Source: an uncultured bacterium | GTDB lineage: Bacteria > Oederibacteriota > PGYV01 > CAILUR01 | Direction: 5' to 3' | Assembly (NCBI GenBank): GCA_903837445.1 | Contig: CAILUR010000113.1 | Coordinates: 1 to 8,175 of the forward strand | DNA: 8,175 nt | Shown here: in pieces, positions 1 through 5,617 of the stretch | Layout of the letters: every line of letters begins with the position of its first letter | How positions within the stretch are numbered: position 1 is the stretch's first letter | Program-made: the position numbers and the translations under genes | Notes under the pieces: generated by a model | The model's input: the letters and a program-made list of their open reading frames with translations, nothing else | The model's database searches: none | Told to the model about the DNA's origin: nothing

Positions 1-37
1 CACATGTTTTTAAAGTCTGTTCTAATACCTGCCTGTA

Positions 38-66
38 TTGACATAACCCTCTATAATAATTATAAT
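38..66 (+). promoter_or_regulatory. Sigma-70-type promoter of the grpE operon
   Basis: TTGACA at 38-43 and TATAAT at 61-66 are separated by exactly 17 bp, so both hexamers and the spacer match the housekeeping consensus perfectly. Transcription would start near 72-75, leaving a leader of about 75 bases before grpE. It is the only strong promoter I see upstream of the plus-strand gene string. A second TATAAT at 52-57 lies only 8 bp after the -35 box and is not usefully spaced. A consensus promoter on heat-shock genes implies that control comes from a repressor or from the leader rather than from an alternative sigma factor; that last step is inference. Confidence 0.8.
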
Positions 67-106
67 ATATGTTTGGAGTATTTGGGATACTTCTATATTT
101 TATTAA

Positions 107-126
107 TTTTGCCAAATTTGGCAAAA
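107..126. promoter_or_regulatory. Perfect 20-bp palindrome, candidate operator in the grpE leader
   Basis: TTTTGCCAAATTTGGCAAAA reads identically on both strands, with no unpaired centre. It lies between the predicted transcription start (about 73) and the grpE ribosome binding site (137-142). A gapless palindrome suits a homodimeric repressor better than an RNA hairpin, because the RNA would have no loop without breaking central pairs. It is not CIRCE (the HrcA operator, TTAGCACTC-N9-GAGTGCTAA), HAIR (HspR) or the CtsR direct repeat. The cognate regulator is unknown. Confidence 0.6.
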
Positions 127-136
127 ATGCTTTAAT

Positions 137-142
137 GGAGGT
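137..142 (+). promoter_or_regulatory. Ribosome binding site of grpE
   Basis: GGAGGT lies 7 bases before the ATG at 150 and is a strong Shine-Dalgarno match. It fixes the start of grpE and lies 10 bases after the palindrome, so a protein bound at the palindrome would be close to the initiation region. Confidence 0.75.
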
Positions 143-149
143 TTAGAAA

Positions 150-749
150 ATGTCAGAGCACGATAAGAACAGCAATAAAAATGCGAAACACGAGCACGGC
201 AAGCACGACCACGATAAAAAAGAAAATATTCAGCCACAGGCGGAAACACAGGCAGACCCTGTGGAGACGCCTGAAATGAAAATAGCCGCGCTTGAAGTAG
301 CCATAAAAGATGAAAAAGACAAGTATTTGCGTATGCTGGCTGAGGTGGAAAACAGGCGTAAACGAATGGAAAGGGAAAGAGAAGAGTTTGTCAAGTATAA
401 TACTATAGACCTTATAAGTTCAGTTTTGCCTGTACTGGACAATATGGAAAGAGGTTTGGCTGCGGCTATTTTAGTAAAAGAAGCCGGACCCTTGAAAGAC
501 GGAATAGAAATGACTATAAAACAATTCAAAGATATTATTGCGAAACTGGGTGCTAAAGAGATAGAAACTGTCGGAGTATATAATCCGCATCAGCATCATG
601 TAATGCAAAAAGAATACAGGGAAGATAAAGCAGAAGGCGAAATAATAGAAGTGTATCAAAAGGGCTATATGCTGGACGACAAACTCATAAGAGAAGCTTC
701 TGTGAAAGTTGCGAGCAAAGAAAAACCTGAAAGCGAGATAAAACAATAA
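150..749 (+). CDS. grpE: GrpE, nucleotide exchange factor of the Hsp70 chaperone
   Basis: Cytoplasmic co-chaperone that releases ADP from DnaK and so resets the substrate-binding cycle. The 199-residue length is normal for the family. Residues about 43-90 form the long charged coiled coil (LRMLAEVENRRKR region), followed by the conserved LPVLDNMERGL segment at about 94-104. The C-terminal beta-wing domain follows, with the typical YNPHQHHVM motif near residue 144 and a GYMLDDKLIREASVKV ending. The N-terminal 45 residues are variable in the family; here residues 14-21 are rich in His, alternating with Lys, Glu and Asp. The start is supported by GGAGGT at 137-142. The stop codon shares one base with the dnaJ start, so the two are translationally coupled. 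First gene after the promoter at 38-66; no hrcA or dnaK is adjacent in the window. Confidence 0.96.
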   Translation: MSEHDKNSNKNAKHEHGKHDHDKKENIQPQAETQADPVETPEMKIAALEVAIKDEKDKYLRMLAEVENRRKRMEREREEFVKYNTIDLISSVLPVLDNMERGLAAAILVKEAGPLKDGIEMTIKQFKDIIAKLGAKEIETVGVYNPHQHHVMQKEYREDKAEGEIIEVYQKGYMLDDKLIREASVKVASKEKPESEIKQ

Positions 750-1888
750 TGGCAGAAAAAGACCTATATGCTTTACTTGGAGTATCAAAAAATGCGACTC
801 CGGATGAACTCAAAAGTGCTTTCAGAAAAATGGCAAAAGAACATCATCCAGATGTACACCCTGAAGACAACAGAAAACACGCCGAAGAAAAGTTTAAGGA
901 AATCGGTGAGGCCTATAGAATTTTAAGCGATCCAAAACTGAAAAGCGCTTATGACCGGTATGGGTATGAGGGAATGAAAGGTAATGCCGGTGGTGGATTC
1001 CGCGGACAGGGATTTGACGCTGACTTTGATATGAATGATTTGTTTGGAGGAATCTTTGACGATTTTTTTGGCACAGACACTGGGAGTCGCGGTGGTGGGC
1101 GGGGCAGAAACAGAATAAGAAAAGGCGAAGATGTGCGACACGATATCAACATAGATTTTATTGATGCGGCTTTTGGAAAGACCTTGCAGATAGAACTGGA
1201 CCGTAAAGAGGCCTGTGAGATATGCAAGGGCGAAGGCATAAAACCTGGGACTTCAAAAAAAATATGTAAGACCTGTGGTGGCAACGGAAAAGTGCGACAG
1301 AGTCAGGGGTTCTTTTCTACGGTAATGACCTGTCCTGTCTGCGGCGGCGCTGGCGAAATTGCTGAAGCCGTGTGTGAAACCTGCAAGGGCAGGGGCACAA
1401 AAATAAAAAAACGCAAGATAGAAGTAAAAATCCCAGCGGGAGTGGCAGACGAACAATTTTTAAAAATCCCAAATGAAGGCAGTGCGGGAAGTGCGCCGGG
1501 TTACAATGGCGACCTGTACATAGGCGTGAGCATAAGAGAACACGAATATTTTAAACGAGAAGAAAGTGATATTATTCTTGAAATGCCAGTCACTATATCC
1601 CAAGCAGTGTTGGGGGATGAAGTGGAATTGCCGGGAATATATGGCATGCAAAAAATAACTATTCCAGCAGGGACTCAAAATGGGCATGTAATAACGCTTC
1701 GTGGGCAGGGGTTTCCTGCCATAAACTCAAGTGTGAAAGGCGATATGCATATAGTTTTACATGTGGATATTCCACGGGGCATAAATTCAAAGTTGAAGGA
1801 TGTTTTTAAAAGTGTTAAAATATCTGAAAATATAGAGGACTATCGCGCGGTCAGCGAGTTTAAAAAGAAAATAAATAAGAAAAAGTGA
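749..1888 (+). CDS. dnaJ: DnaJ, Hsp40 co-chaperone (type I)
   Basis: Delivers unfolded proteins to DnaK and stimulates its ATPase. All type I modules are present. The J domain is at residues 4-70, with the catalytic HPD triad at 33-35. A Gly/Phe-rich linker spans about 76-108 with GGIFDDFFG. A zinc-binding region has four CxxCxGxG repeats at 156-163, 173-180, 195-202 and 209-216, all eight cysteines intact. The C-terminal substrate-binding domain runs to about 345, including the GDLYIGVSIREH and LRGQGFP motifs. At 379 residues it is full length. The ATG overlaps the grpE stop by one base. The C terminus is Lys-rich. Control presumably follows the grpE promoter. The fixC-like gene begins only 7 bp downstream, which is an unusual neighbour for a dnaJ. 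Confidence 0.97.
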   Translation: MAEKDLYALLGVSKNATPDELKSAFRKMAKEHHPDVHPEDNRKHAEEKFKEIGEAYRILSDPKLKSAYDRYGYEGMKGNAGGGFRGQGFDADFDMNDLFGGIFDDFFGTDTGSRGGGRGRNRIRKGEDVRHDINIDFIDAAFGKTLQIELDRKEACEICKGEGIKPGTSKKICKTCGGNGKVRQSQGFFSTVMTCPVCGGAGEIAEAVCETCKGRGTKIKKRKIEVKIPAGVADEQFLKIPNEGSAGSAPGYNGDLYIGVSIREHEYFKREESDIILEMPVTISQAVLGDEVELPGIYGMQKITIPAGTQNGHVITLRGQGFPAINSSVKGDMHIVLHVDIPRGINSKLKDVFKSVKISENIEDYRAVSEFKKKINKKK

Positions 1889-1895
1889 GGTCAAA

Positions 1896-3203
1896 ATGTC
1901 AGAAGATAAATTTGATGTTATCATAGTAGGCGGCGGTCCAGCAGGCTTGGCAGCGGCATTTGTACTCGCAAAAGCGGGTAAACAAGTCATTGTTTTGGAG
2001 CGCGGGGAATACTGCGGTTCAAAAAATGTATTCGGTGGCATACTGTTTACAGGGATTCTTGAAAAACTCATACCGGACTATCTTAAAGATGCGCCTTTAG
2101 AAAGAAATGTGACGCGTAGGGGATTTTCACTTTTAACTCCGACAGGTGAGCTTGGCGGGGGGTTTAAATTTGATAAATTTAACACAGCCCCTTTCAATAA
2201 TTCTTTTACGACCCTCAGGGCAAAATTTGATAACTGGTTTGCTGGAAAAGCGGAAGAGGCCGGGGCTATGATAATCACAGGCGCGACCGTGGATGATTTT
2301 CTATACGATACTGATGGCAAAATAAAAGGCGTGAAAGCGCGAATGGATGATGGCGATATTCTTGGAGATGTGGTTATCCTGGCGGATGGAGTAAACTCTC
2401 TACTTGCAAAAAAAATAAAACTGCATAAAGAACTTGATCCCAAATATACGATCGTAGCGGTAAAAGAAATAATCCAACTCACAGAAGAAAAAGTTGCCGA
2501 CAGATTTCATTTAAATGGAAATGAAGGCGCGGCACTTGAATATTTTGGCTGTGCGGCAAAAGGCGCGGTAGGGGCGGGCTTTGTTTATACTAATAAGGAT
2601 ACGATTTCAATAGGGCTTGGCGCTTCGATAAAATCTCTTATGGAACACAAATTAAATCCCAATGATGCTTTAGAATATTTTAAAAATCATCCGGCGATAG
2701 CTCCGCTTATCAGAGGCGGCGAACAGAGAGAATATTCTGCACATTTGATACCAGATGGTGGCTATGACCACATTTCAAAACTTTTTACTGACAATGTTTT
2801 GGTGGCAGGTGATGCAGCTGGATTTGTAAATAACACGCTTTTTCACGAAGGCACAAACCTTGCTATGCAGTCAGGCGTCTCGGCGGCCGAAACAGTTATT
2901 GAAGCAGGGACGAGAAAAGATTTCTCAGCGGCCTCGCTTTCGGTTTACAAAACAAAGCTCGAAGAATCTTTTGTCCTGAGGGATTTAAAACAGTTCAGAA
3001 AGACCACGGATGCGCTTGATGCCAATCCTCAGCTGTTTGAAAAATATCCTAAAATGCTGGAAGAATTGGTAAGCGAGTTATTCACTCCAGATGGCGAACC
3101 AAAATGGGACAAAGAAATGAAACTAATGGGAAAACTTTTAAAACAAGAATCCCCGTGGGGGTTGATTAAAACAGCGCTTGCAATGAGGAGGGTAATAATA
3201 TGA
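1896..3203 (+). CDS. fixC: FixC-like electron transfer flavoprotein-quinone oxidoreductase
   Basis: FAD-dependent oxidoreductase of the FixC/ETF-QO family. Members take electrons from an electron transfer flavoprotein (FixAB) and pass them to quinone, or act in flavin-based electron bifurcation towards ferredoxin. The N-terminal Rossmann motif VGGGPAG is at 11-17, with the ribose-binding Glu at 35. The family signature CGSKNVFGG is at 40-48, the second FAD motif ADGVNSLLAK at 163-172, and the GD motif VAGDAAGFVNN at 303-313. The length of 435 residues fits FixC, which lacks the C-terminal iron-sulfur domain of mitochondrial ETF-QO; that part is the next gene. The SD-like GAGGT at 1887-1891 overlaps the dnaJ stop. 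It ends in a 4-bp overlap with the ferredoxin gene. FixA and FixB are not in the window. The electron donor and acceptor are therefore inferred; a geranylgeranyl reductase-like role is a less likely alternative. Confidence 0.88.
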   Translation: MSEDKFDVIIVGGGPAGLAAAFVLAKAGKQVIVLERGEYCGSKNVFGGILFTGILEKLIPDYLKDAPLERNVTRRGFSLLTPTGELGGGFKFDKFNTAPFNNSFTTLRAKFDNWFAGKAEEAGAMIITGATVDDFLYDTDGKIKGVKARMDDGDILGDVVILADGVNSLLAKKIKLHKELDPKYTIVAVKEIIQLTEEKVADRFHLNGNEGAALEYFGCAAKGAVGAGFVYTNKDTISIGLGASIKSLMEHKLNPNDALEYFKNHPAIAPLIRGGEQREYSAHLIPDGGYDHISKLFTDNVLVAGDAAGFVNNTLFHEGTNLAMQSGVSAAETVIEAGTRKDFSAASLSVYKTKLEESFVLRDLKQFRKTTDALDANPQLFEKYPKMLEELVSELFTPDGEPKWDKEMKLMGKLLKQESPWGLIKTALAMRRVII

Positions 3204-3490
3204 CAGCCAGAATCTTTACAGGCATAGAAGACAAGTTAGGGCTGGATAAGTTTAAGGCTTTTCATAAGCCACATTTGACACTTGAAAAAAAAGATGTGGA
3301 CCAGAAAAAGCTGGTGGAGGAAAAACTTTTTATTTGTCCTGCAAAAGTTTACACGCTAAATGATAAAAACGAAATGGTAATTTCTTTTGAAAACTGTTTG
3401 GAATGTGGTACTTGTAGAGTGGTCTGTCCAGAAGAAATTGGCTGGGAATATCCTATGGGTGGGCACGGAGTCACTTACAGGTTTGGTTGA
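3200..3490 (+). CDS. fixX: FixX-like ferredoxin
   Basis: Small iron-sulfur protein (96 residues, normal for FixX) that pairs with FixC. Cysteines occur at 46 (in ICPAKVY), 66, 69, 72 and 76. In ETF-QO the single [4Fe-4S] cluster is bound by the CPA-type cysteine plus three in a CxxCxxC block, which here would be C46, C66, C69 and C72. C76 completes the classical CxxCxxCxxxCP ferredoxin pattern and may be a structural extra. The C-terminal block WEYPMGGHGVTYRFG is characteristic of FixX, whose members end in a similar Gly/Tyr-rich segment. The ATG lies within the last codons of fixC (ATGA overlap), so the two subunits are probably made in equal amounts and form one complex. Confidence 0.9.
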   Translation: MTARIFTGIEDKLGLDKFKAFHKPHLTLEKKDVDQKKLVEEKLFICPAKVYTLNDKNEMVISFENCLECGTCRVVCPEEIGWEYPMGGHGVTYRFG

Positions 3491-3527
3491 GAGTAAGCAT
3501 AATAAATAGTAAAATAGGAGCTTTTAA

Positions 3528-4313
3528 ATGATACTTGTAGTAAATGTCGGCAATACCAACATTACCTGTGGAGTGTTTGATACGGAGAAACTCGTGTTTC
3601 AAATACGCATAAGGTCAAACATAAACTATACTGAAGACCAGTACTTCGCTGTGCTTTTTGCGTATCTTCAAAAGCACGGGATAAAGGAAAAAGATATTAG
3701 AGGCGGGATTGTGGGAAGCGTGGTCCCAGCAGTGACACATATATTTGTACATATGTTTAAAAAGTATTTTAGTATAAAACCAGTTTTACTTTGCAATGCT
3801 AAACTCAATATAAAAAACAAATATCAAAGACCTCACGAGGTCGGAGATGACCGCTTGGCAAATGCCGTCGCGGGCAGAAAACTTTTTGGCAAACAAGATA
3901 TGGTCATTATAGATTTTGGAACTGCGATATCTTTTGATGTGCTAAATAAAAAAGGCGAGTACTTAGGCGGGGCTATTATGCCAGGGTTAAACCTTTCTCT
4001 ACAGGCGCTTTTTCAAAAGACAGCGAAACTGCCACAAGTGGCGCTTGATTTCCCAAAAAACTATATAGGTGCGACCACAGAACAGAGTGTGCAGAGTGGT
4101 ATTTTATACGGTGTGGTGGGGGCTATTGATAAAATTCTCAAGGGAATAAAAAAAGAACTTGGCGTAAAAAAAATAAAAATAATTCTCACTGGTGGAGATG
4201 CTGGAAAAGAAGTGGCTGTCCGTATGGCAGACAAAGATGTGTTCATAGATAATAATTTCACCCTGAAGGGTTTTAAGTTAATATACGACTTAAACAGCAA
4301 GAAAAAAGCATAA
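3528..4313 (+). CDS. coaX: Type III pantothenate kinase
   Basis: Catalyses the first step of coenzyme A biosynthesis, phosphorylating pantothenate with ATP in the cytoplasm. CoaX is an ASKHA-fold enzyme unrelated to CoaA, usually working as a dimer and needing a monovalent cation. Motifs seen: the phosphate-1 loop VNVGNTN at 5-11, VGSVVP at 62-67, the substrate-binding EVGDDRLAN at 104-112, the phosphate-2 motif IIDFGTAISFDV at 127-138 with Asp129 as expected catalytic base, GGAIMPG at 147-153, and ILTGGDA at 219-225. At 261 residues it is full length. Odd point: the usual Asp of the DxGNT motif is Asn at residue 6 (codon AAT). AGGAG at 3516-3520 supports the start. It follows fixX after 37 bp and probably shares its transcript. 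Confidence 0.93.
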   Translation: MILVVNVGNTNITCGVFDTEKLVFQIRIRSNINYTEDQYFAVLFAYLQKHGIKEKDIRGGIVGSVVPAVTHIFVHMFKKYFSIKPVLLCNAKLNIKNKYQRPHEVGDDRLANAVAGRKLFGKQDMVIIDFGTAISFDVLNKKGEYLGGAIMPGLNLSLQALFQKTAKLPQVALDFPKNYIGATTEQSVQSGILYGVVGAIDKILKGIKKELGVKKIKIILTGGDAGKEVAVRMADKDVFIDNNFTLKGFKLIYDLNSKKKA

Positions 4314-4329
4314 GAGGCGGGGAAAGCTA

Positions 4330-4470
4330 ATGTCAGGAAAAAAAGCCTACACCACAAAAAGGCCGGCGCATCCAGAGGAAGCGCATACAAAGGCGAAAAG
4401 GTTTTTCAAGCGCAAAGGGCGCAAAAGGGTGAGGACTATTCTGAAAAAAGAAACAAAAAATGCCGAATAA
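4330..4470 (+). CDS. Small, highly basic protein of unknown function
   Basis: A 46-codon ORF starting ATGTCAGGA and ending TAA at 4468-4470. I do not recognise it. The product has 11 Lys, 6 Arg and 2 His against 4 Glu, with a basic core KAKRFFKRKGRKRVR at 21-35, so its net charge is about +13. Such a composition suggests contact with RNA, ribosomes, DNA or anionic membrane; it does not match the small ribosomal proteins I know (bL34, bL36, THX). A good Shine-Dalgarno (GAGGCGGGG, 4314-4322) sits right after the coaX stop and 7 bases before the ATG. The ORF occupies most of the space between coaX and the transporter, which supports a real gene. Basic composition alone could also arise by chance in an AAA/AAG-rich stretch. 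Confidence 0.6.
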   Translation: MSGKKAYTTKRPAHPEEAHTKAKRFFKRKGRKRVRTILKKETKNAE

Positions 4471-4505
4471 AAAGCCGGGCCACTGGTTTTGAGGGAAAAC
4501 ACATT

Positions 4506-5099
4506 ATGATTATCGGACTGTTTGTTATATTGTTGCTGGTGCTCACCCTTCCGTTTTTTATAAAAAAAGTTGAAGAAAACCTTGAAATATTTCTTTTTAT
4601 AATGGGGCTATTTGCTGTGACCCTAACCGCTCAATGGAATGCCACCCTTATTCGGGAAGCCTTGGAGGAACCAGTAAAAATTACTCTGGCAGTACTGGCG
4701 GCAGGAATTCTCTTTCGGTACATACAAAAACCAATCGCTCAAAATGTAAATAAAATAATAAGTAAAATTGGATTAAAAACTTTTGTGTTCTTAACTGTCA
4801 TGCTGTTGGGATTTTTATCAAGCGTGATTACAGCCATAGTCGCGGCGCTTGTGTTAGTGGAAATAGTAAGTGCTATGCACCTTGACCGCAGGTCTGAAAT
4901 AAAACTTGTCGTGGTAGCTTGTTTCTCTATAGGTTTTGGAGCGGCCCTGACACCCATAGGAGAACCCCTTTCCACCATAGTCATTGGGAAACTTAAAGAT
5001 TTTCCATACAATGCTGGATTTTGGTTCATACTGGAGCATTTTTGGTATTATATAGTGCCTGCTGTTTTGGGAGTATCAATTTTGGCTGTATTTTTATGA
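4506..5099 (+). CDS. DUF1646-family ion transporter, N-terminal part (frame broken)
   Basis: N-terminal 197 residues of a polytopic inner-membrane protein resembling the DUF1646 family, predicted cation transporters of the ion transporter (NhaD/ArsB-like) superfamily. Hydrophobic segments lie at about 2-19, 27-43, 58-72, 92-124, 133-157 and 171-197. The conserved-looking loop FGAALTPIGEPLSTIVIG is at 144-161. GAGGG at 4491-4495 precedes the ATG by 10 bases. The frame ends at TGA 5097-5099 just after GTA TTT TTA. The rest of the family sequence continues without loss in the -1 frame from 5096. Family members are normally one chain of about 350 residues; the two parts here add up to 365. It is either an indel in the five-T tract (mutation or sequencing error), a recoding site, or a true two-gene split. 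The substrate is unknown. Confidence 0.72.
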   Translation: MIIGLFVILLLVLTLPFFIKKVEENLEIFLFIMGLFAVTLTAQWNATLIREALEEPVKITLAVLAAGILFRYIQKPIAQNVNKIISKIGLKTFVFLTVMLLGFLSSVITAIVAALVLVEIVSAMHLDRRSEIKLVVVACFSIGFGAALTPIGEPLSTIVIGKLKDFPYNAGFWFILEHFWYYIVPAVLGVSILAVFL

Positions 5100-5602
5100 A
5101 GGATGCGAAAACCAATGAACTCGGGTTGGTGGAAGAAGCACAGGAAGGAATAAAAGATATTATTTTAAGGACGGGAAAAATATATCTTTTTGTAATGGCT
5201 TTGGTTTTTTTAGGCACAGGTTTCAAACCTGTTGTGGATACTTATATTTCTAAAATCCCATATCAGGCGCTGTACTGGATAAATATAGTATCGGCAGTAT
5301 TGGATAATGCCACGCTGGCGGCGGCAGAGATAGGACCTGCTATGGAAATGCATCAGATAAAAGCCGCTATGTTGGGACTGCTTATTGCTGGGGGAATGCT
5401 CATCCCAGGAAATATTCCGAACATAATAGCCGCTGGAAAATTAAAAATAAAAAGCAAAGAATGGGCGGAGATAGGCGTGCCAGTAGGCTTAATAATAATG
5501 GTTGTGTATTTTGGGTTTATTATGCTGGACTTGGATAAAGGAATAAAACCAGAAAAGAAAATTGAAAAAACTTATGCGCAGGTTTTAAAAAATAAGATAT
5601 GA
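5096..5602 (+). CDS. DUF1646-family ion transporter, C-terminal part (frame broken)
   Basis: C-terminal 168 residues of the same transporter, in the -1 frame relative to the first part. Residues 1-25 are a charged, probably cytoplasmic loop (KDAKTNELGLVEEAQEG). Membrane segments follow at about 28-44, 56-70, 88-104 and 125-144. The segments VLDNATLAAAEI (68-79) and GGMLIPGNIPNIIAAGKLKI (99-118) resemble the second conserved half of NhaD/ArsB-like transporters. The frame is open further upstream to an ATG at 5021, but residues encoded there are out-of-frame reading of the first part. The ATG at 5096 overlaps the stop of the first part as ATGA. No good ribosome binding site lies before it (the nearest GGGAG, 5069-5073, is 22 bases away), so expression would depend on frameshifting or coupled re-initiation. 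It ends 15 bp from the convergent glycosyltransferase gene. Confidence 0.7.
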   Translation: MKDAKTNELGLVEEAQEGIKDIILRTGKIYLFVMALVFLGTGFKPVVDTYISKIPYQALYWINIVSAVLDNATLAAAEIGPAMEMHQIKAAMLGLLIAGGMLIPGNIPNIIAAGKLKIKSKEWAEIGVPVGLIIMVVYFGFIMLDLDKGIKPEKKIEKTYAQVLKNKI

Positions 5603-5617
5603 GAAATTATAAAAGTA
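5603..5617. other. Convergent gene junction without visible terminator
   Basis: Only 15 AT-rich bases separate the stop of the transporter part (plus strand) from the stop of the GT4 gene (minus strand). No GC-rich hairpin followed by a T-run is present on either strand here. The two operons therefore probably overlap at their 3' ends or end by a factor-dependent route; this is inference. Confidence 0.5.

Noticed and set aside
77..91. Short inverted repeat AGTAT-TTGGG-ATACT just after the predicted transcription start
   Set aside because: Arms are only 5 bp and AT-rich; easily found by chance in such sequence. It might be a second weak operator, but nothing supports it.
1..149. CIRCE element or heat-shock sigma promoter before grpE
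   Set aside because: No TTAGCACTC/GAGTGCTAA halves are present, and the promoter matches the housekeeping consensus instead.
471..788. Minus-strand ORF of 105 codons opposite the end of grpE
   Set aside because: Lies inside the well-supported grpE and dnaJ genes on the other strand, with a low-complexity Phe/Tyr/Leu-rich product and no recognisable motif.
3881..3896. Second copy of the TTTGGCAAA half-site inside coaX
   Set aside because: Only one half is present and it is within coding sequence; expected by chance.
5021..5095. ATG at 5021 as the start of the second transporter part
   Set aside because: The residues it would add (HTGAFLVLYSACCF region) are an out-of-frame reading of the first part, whose own frame gives a coherent membrane segment up to 5096.
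5089..5096. Classical -1 programmed frameshift heptamer
   Set aside because: The site is A TTT TTA rather than X XXY YYZ (T TTT TTA), the first-position re-pairing is poor, and I see no strong downstream stem. Kept only as one option among several.
5566..5586. Possible terminator stem AAAAC...GTTTT at the end of the transporter gene
   Set aside because: A 5-bp AT-rich stem within coding sequence; too weak for an intrinsic terminator on either strand.
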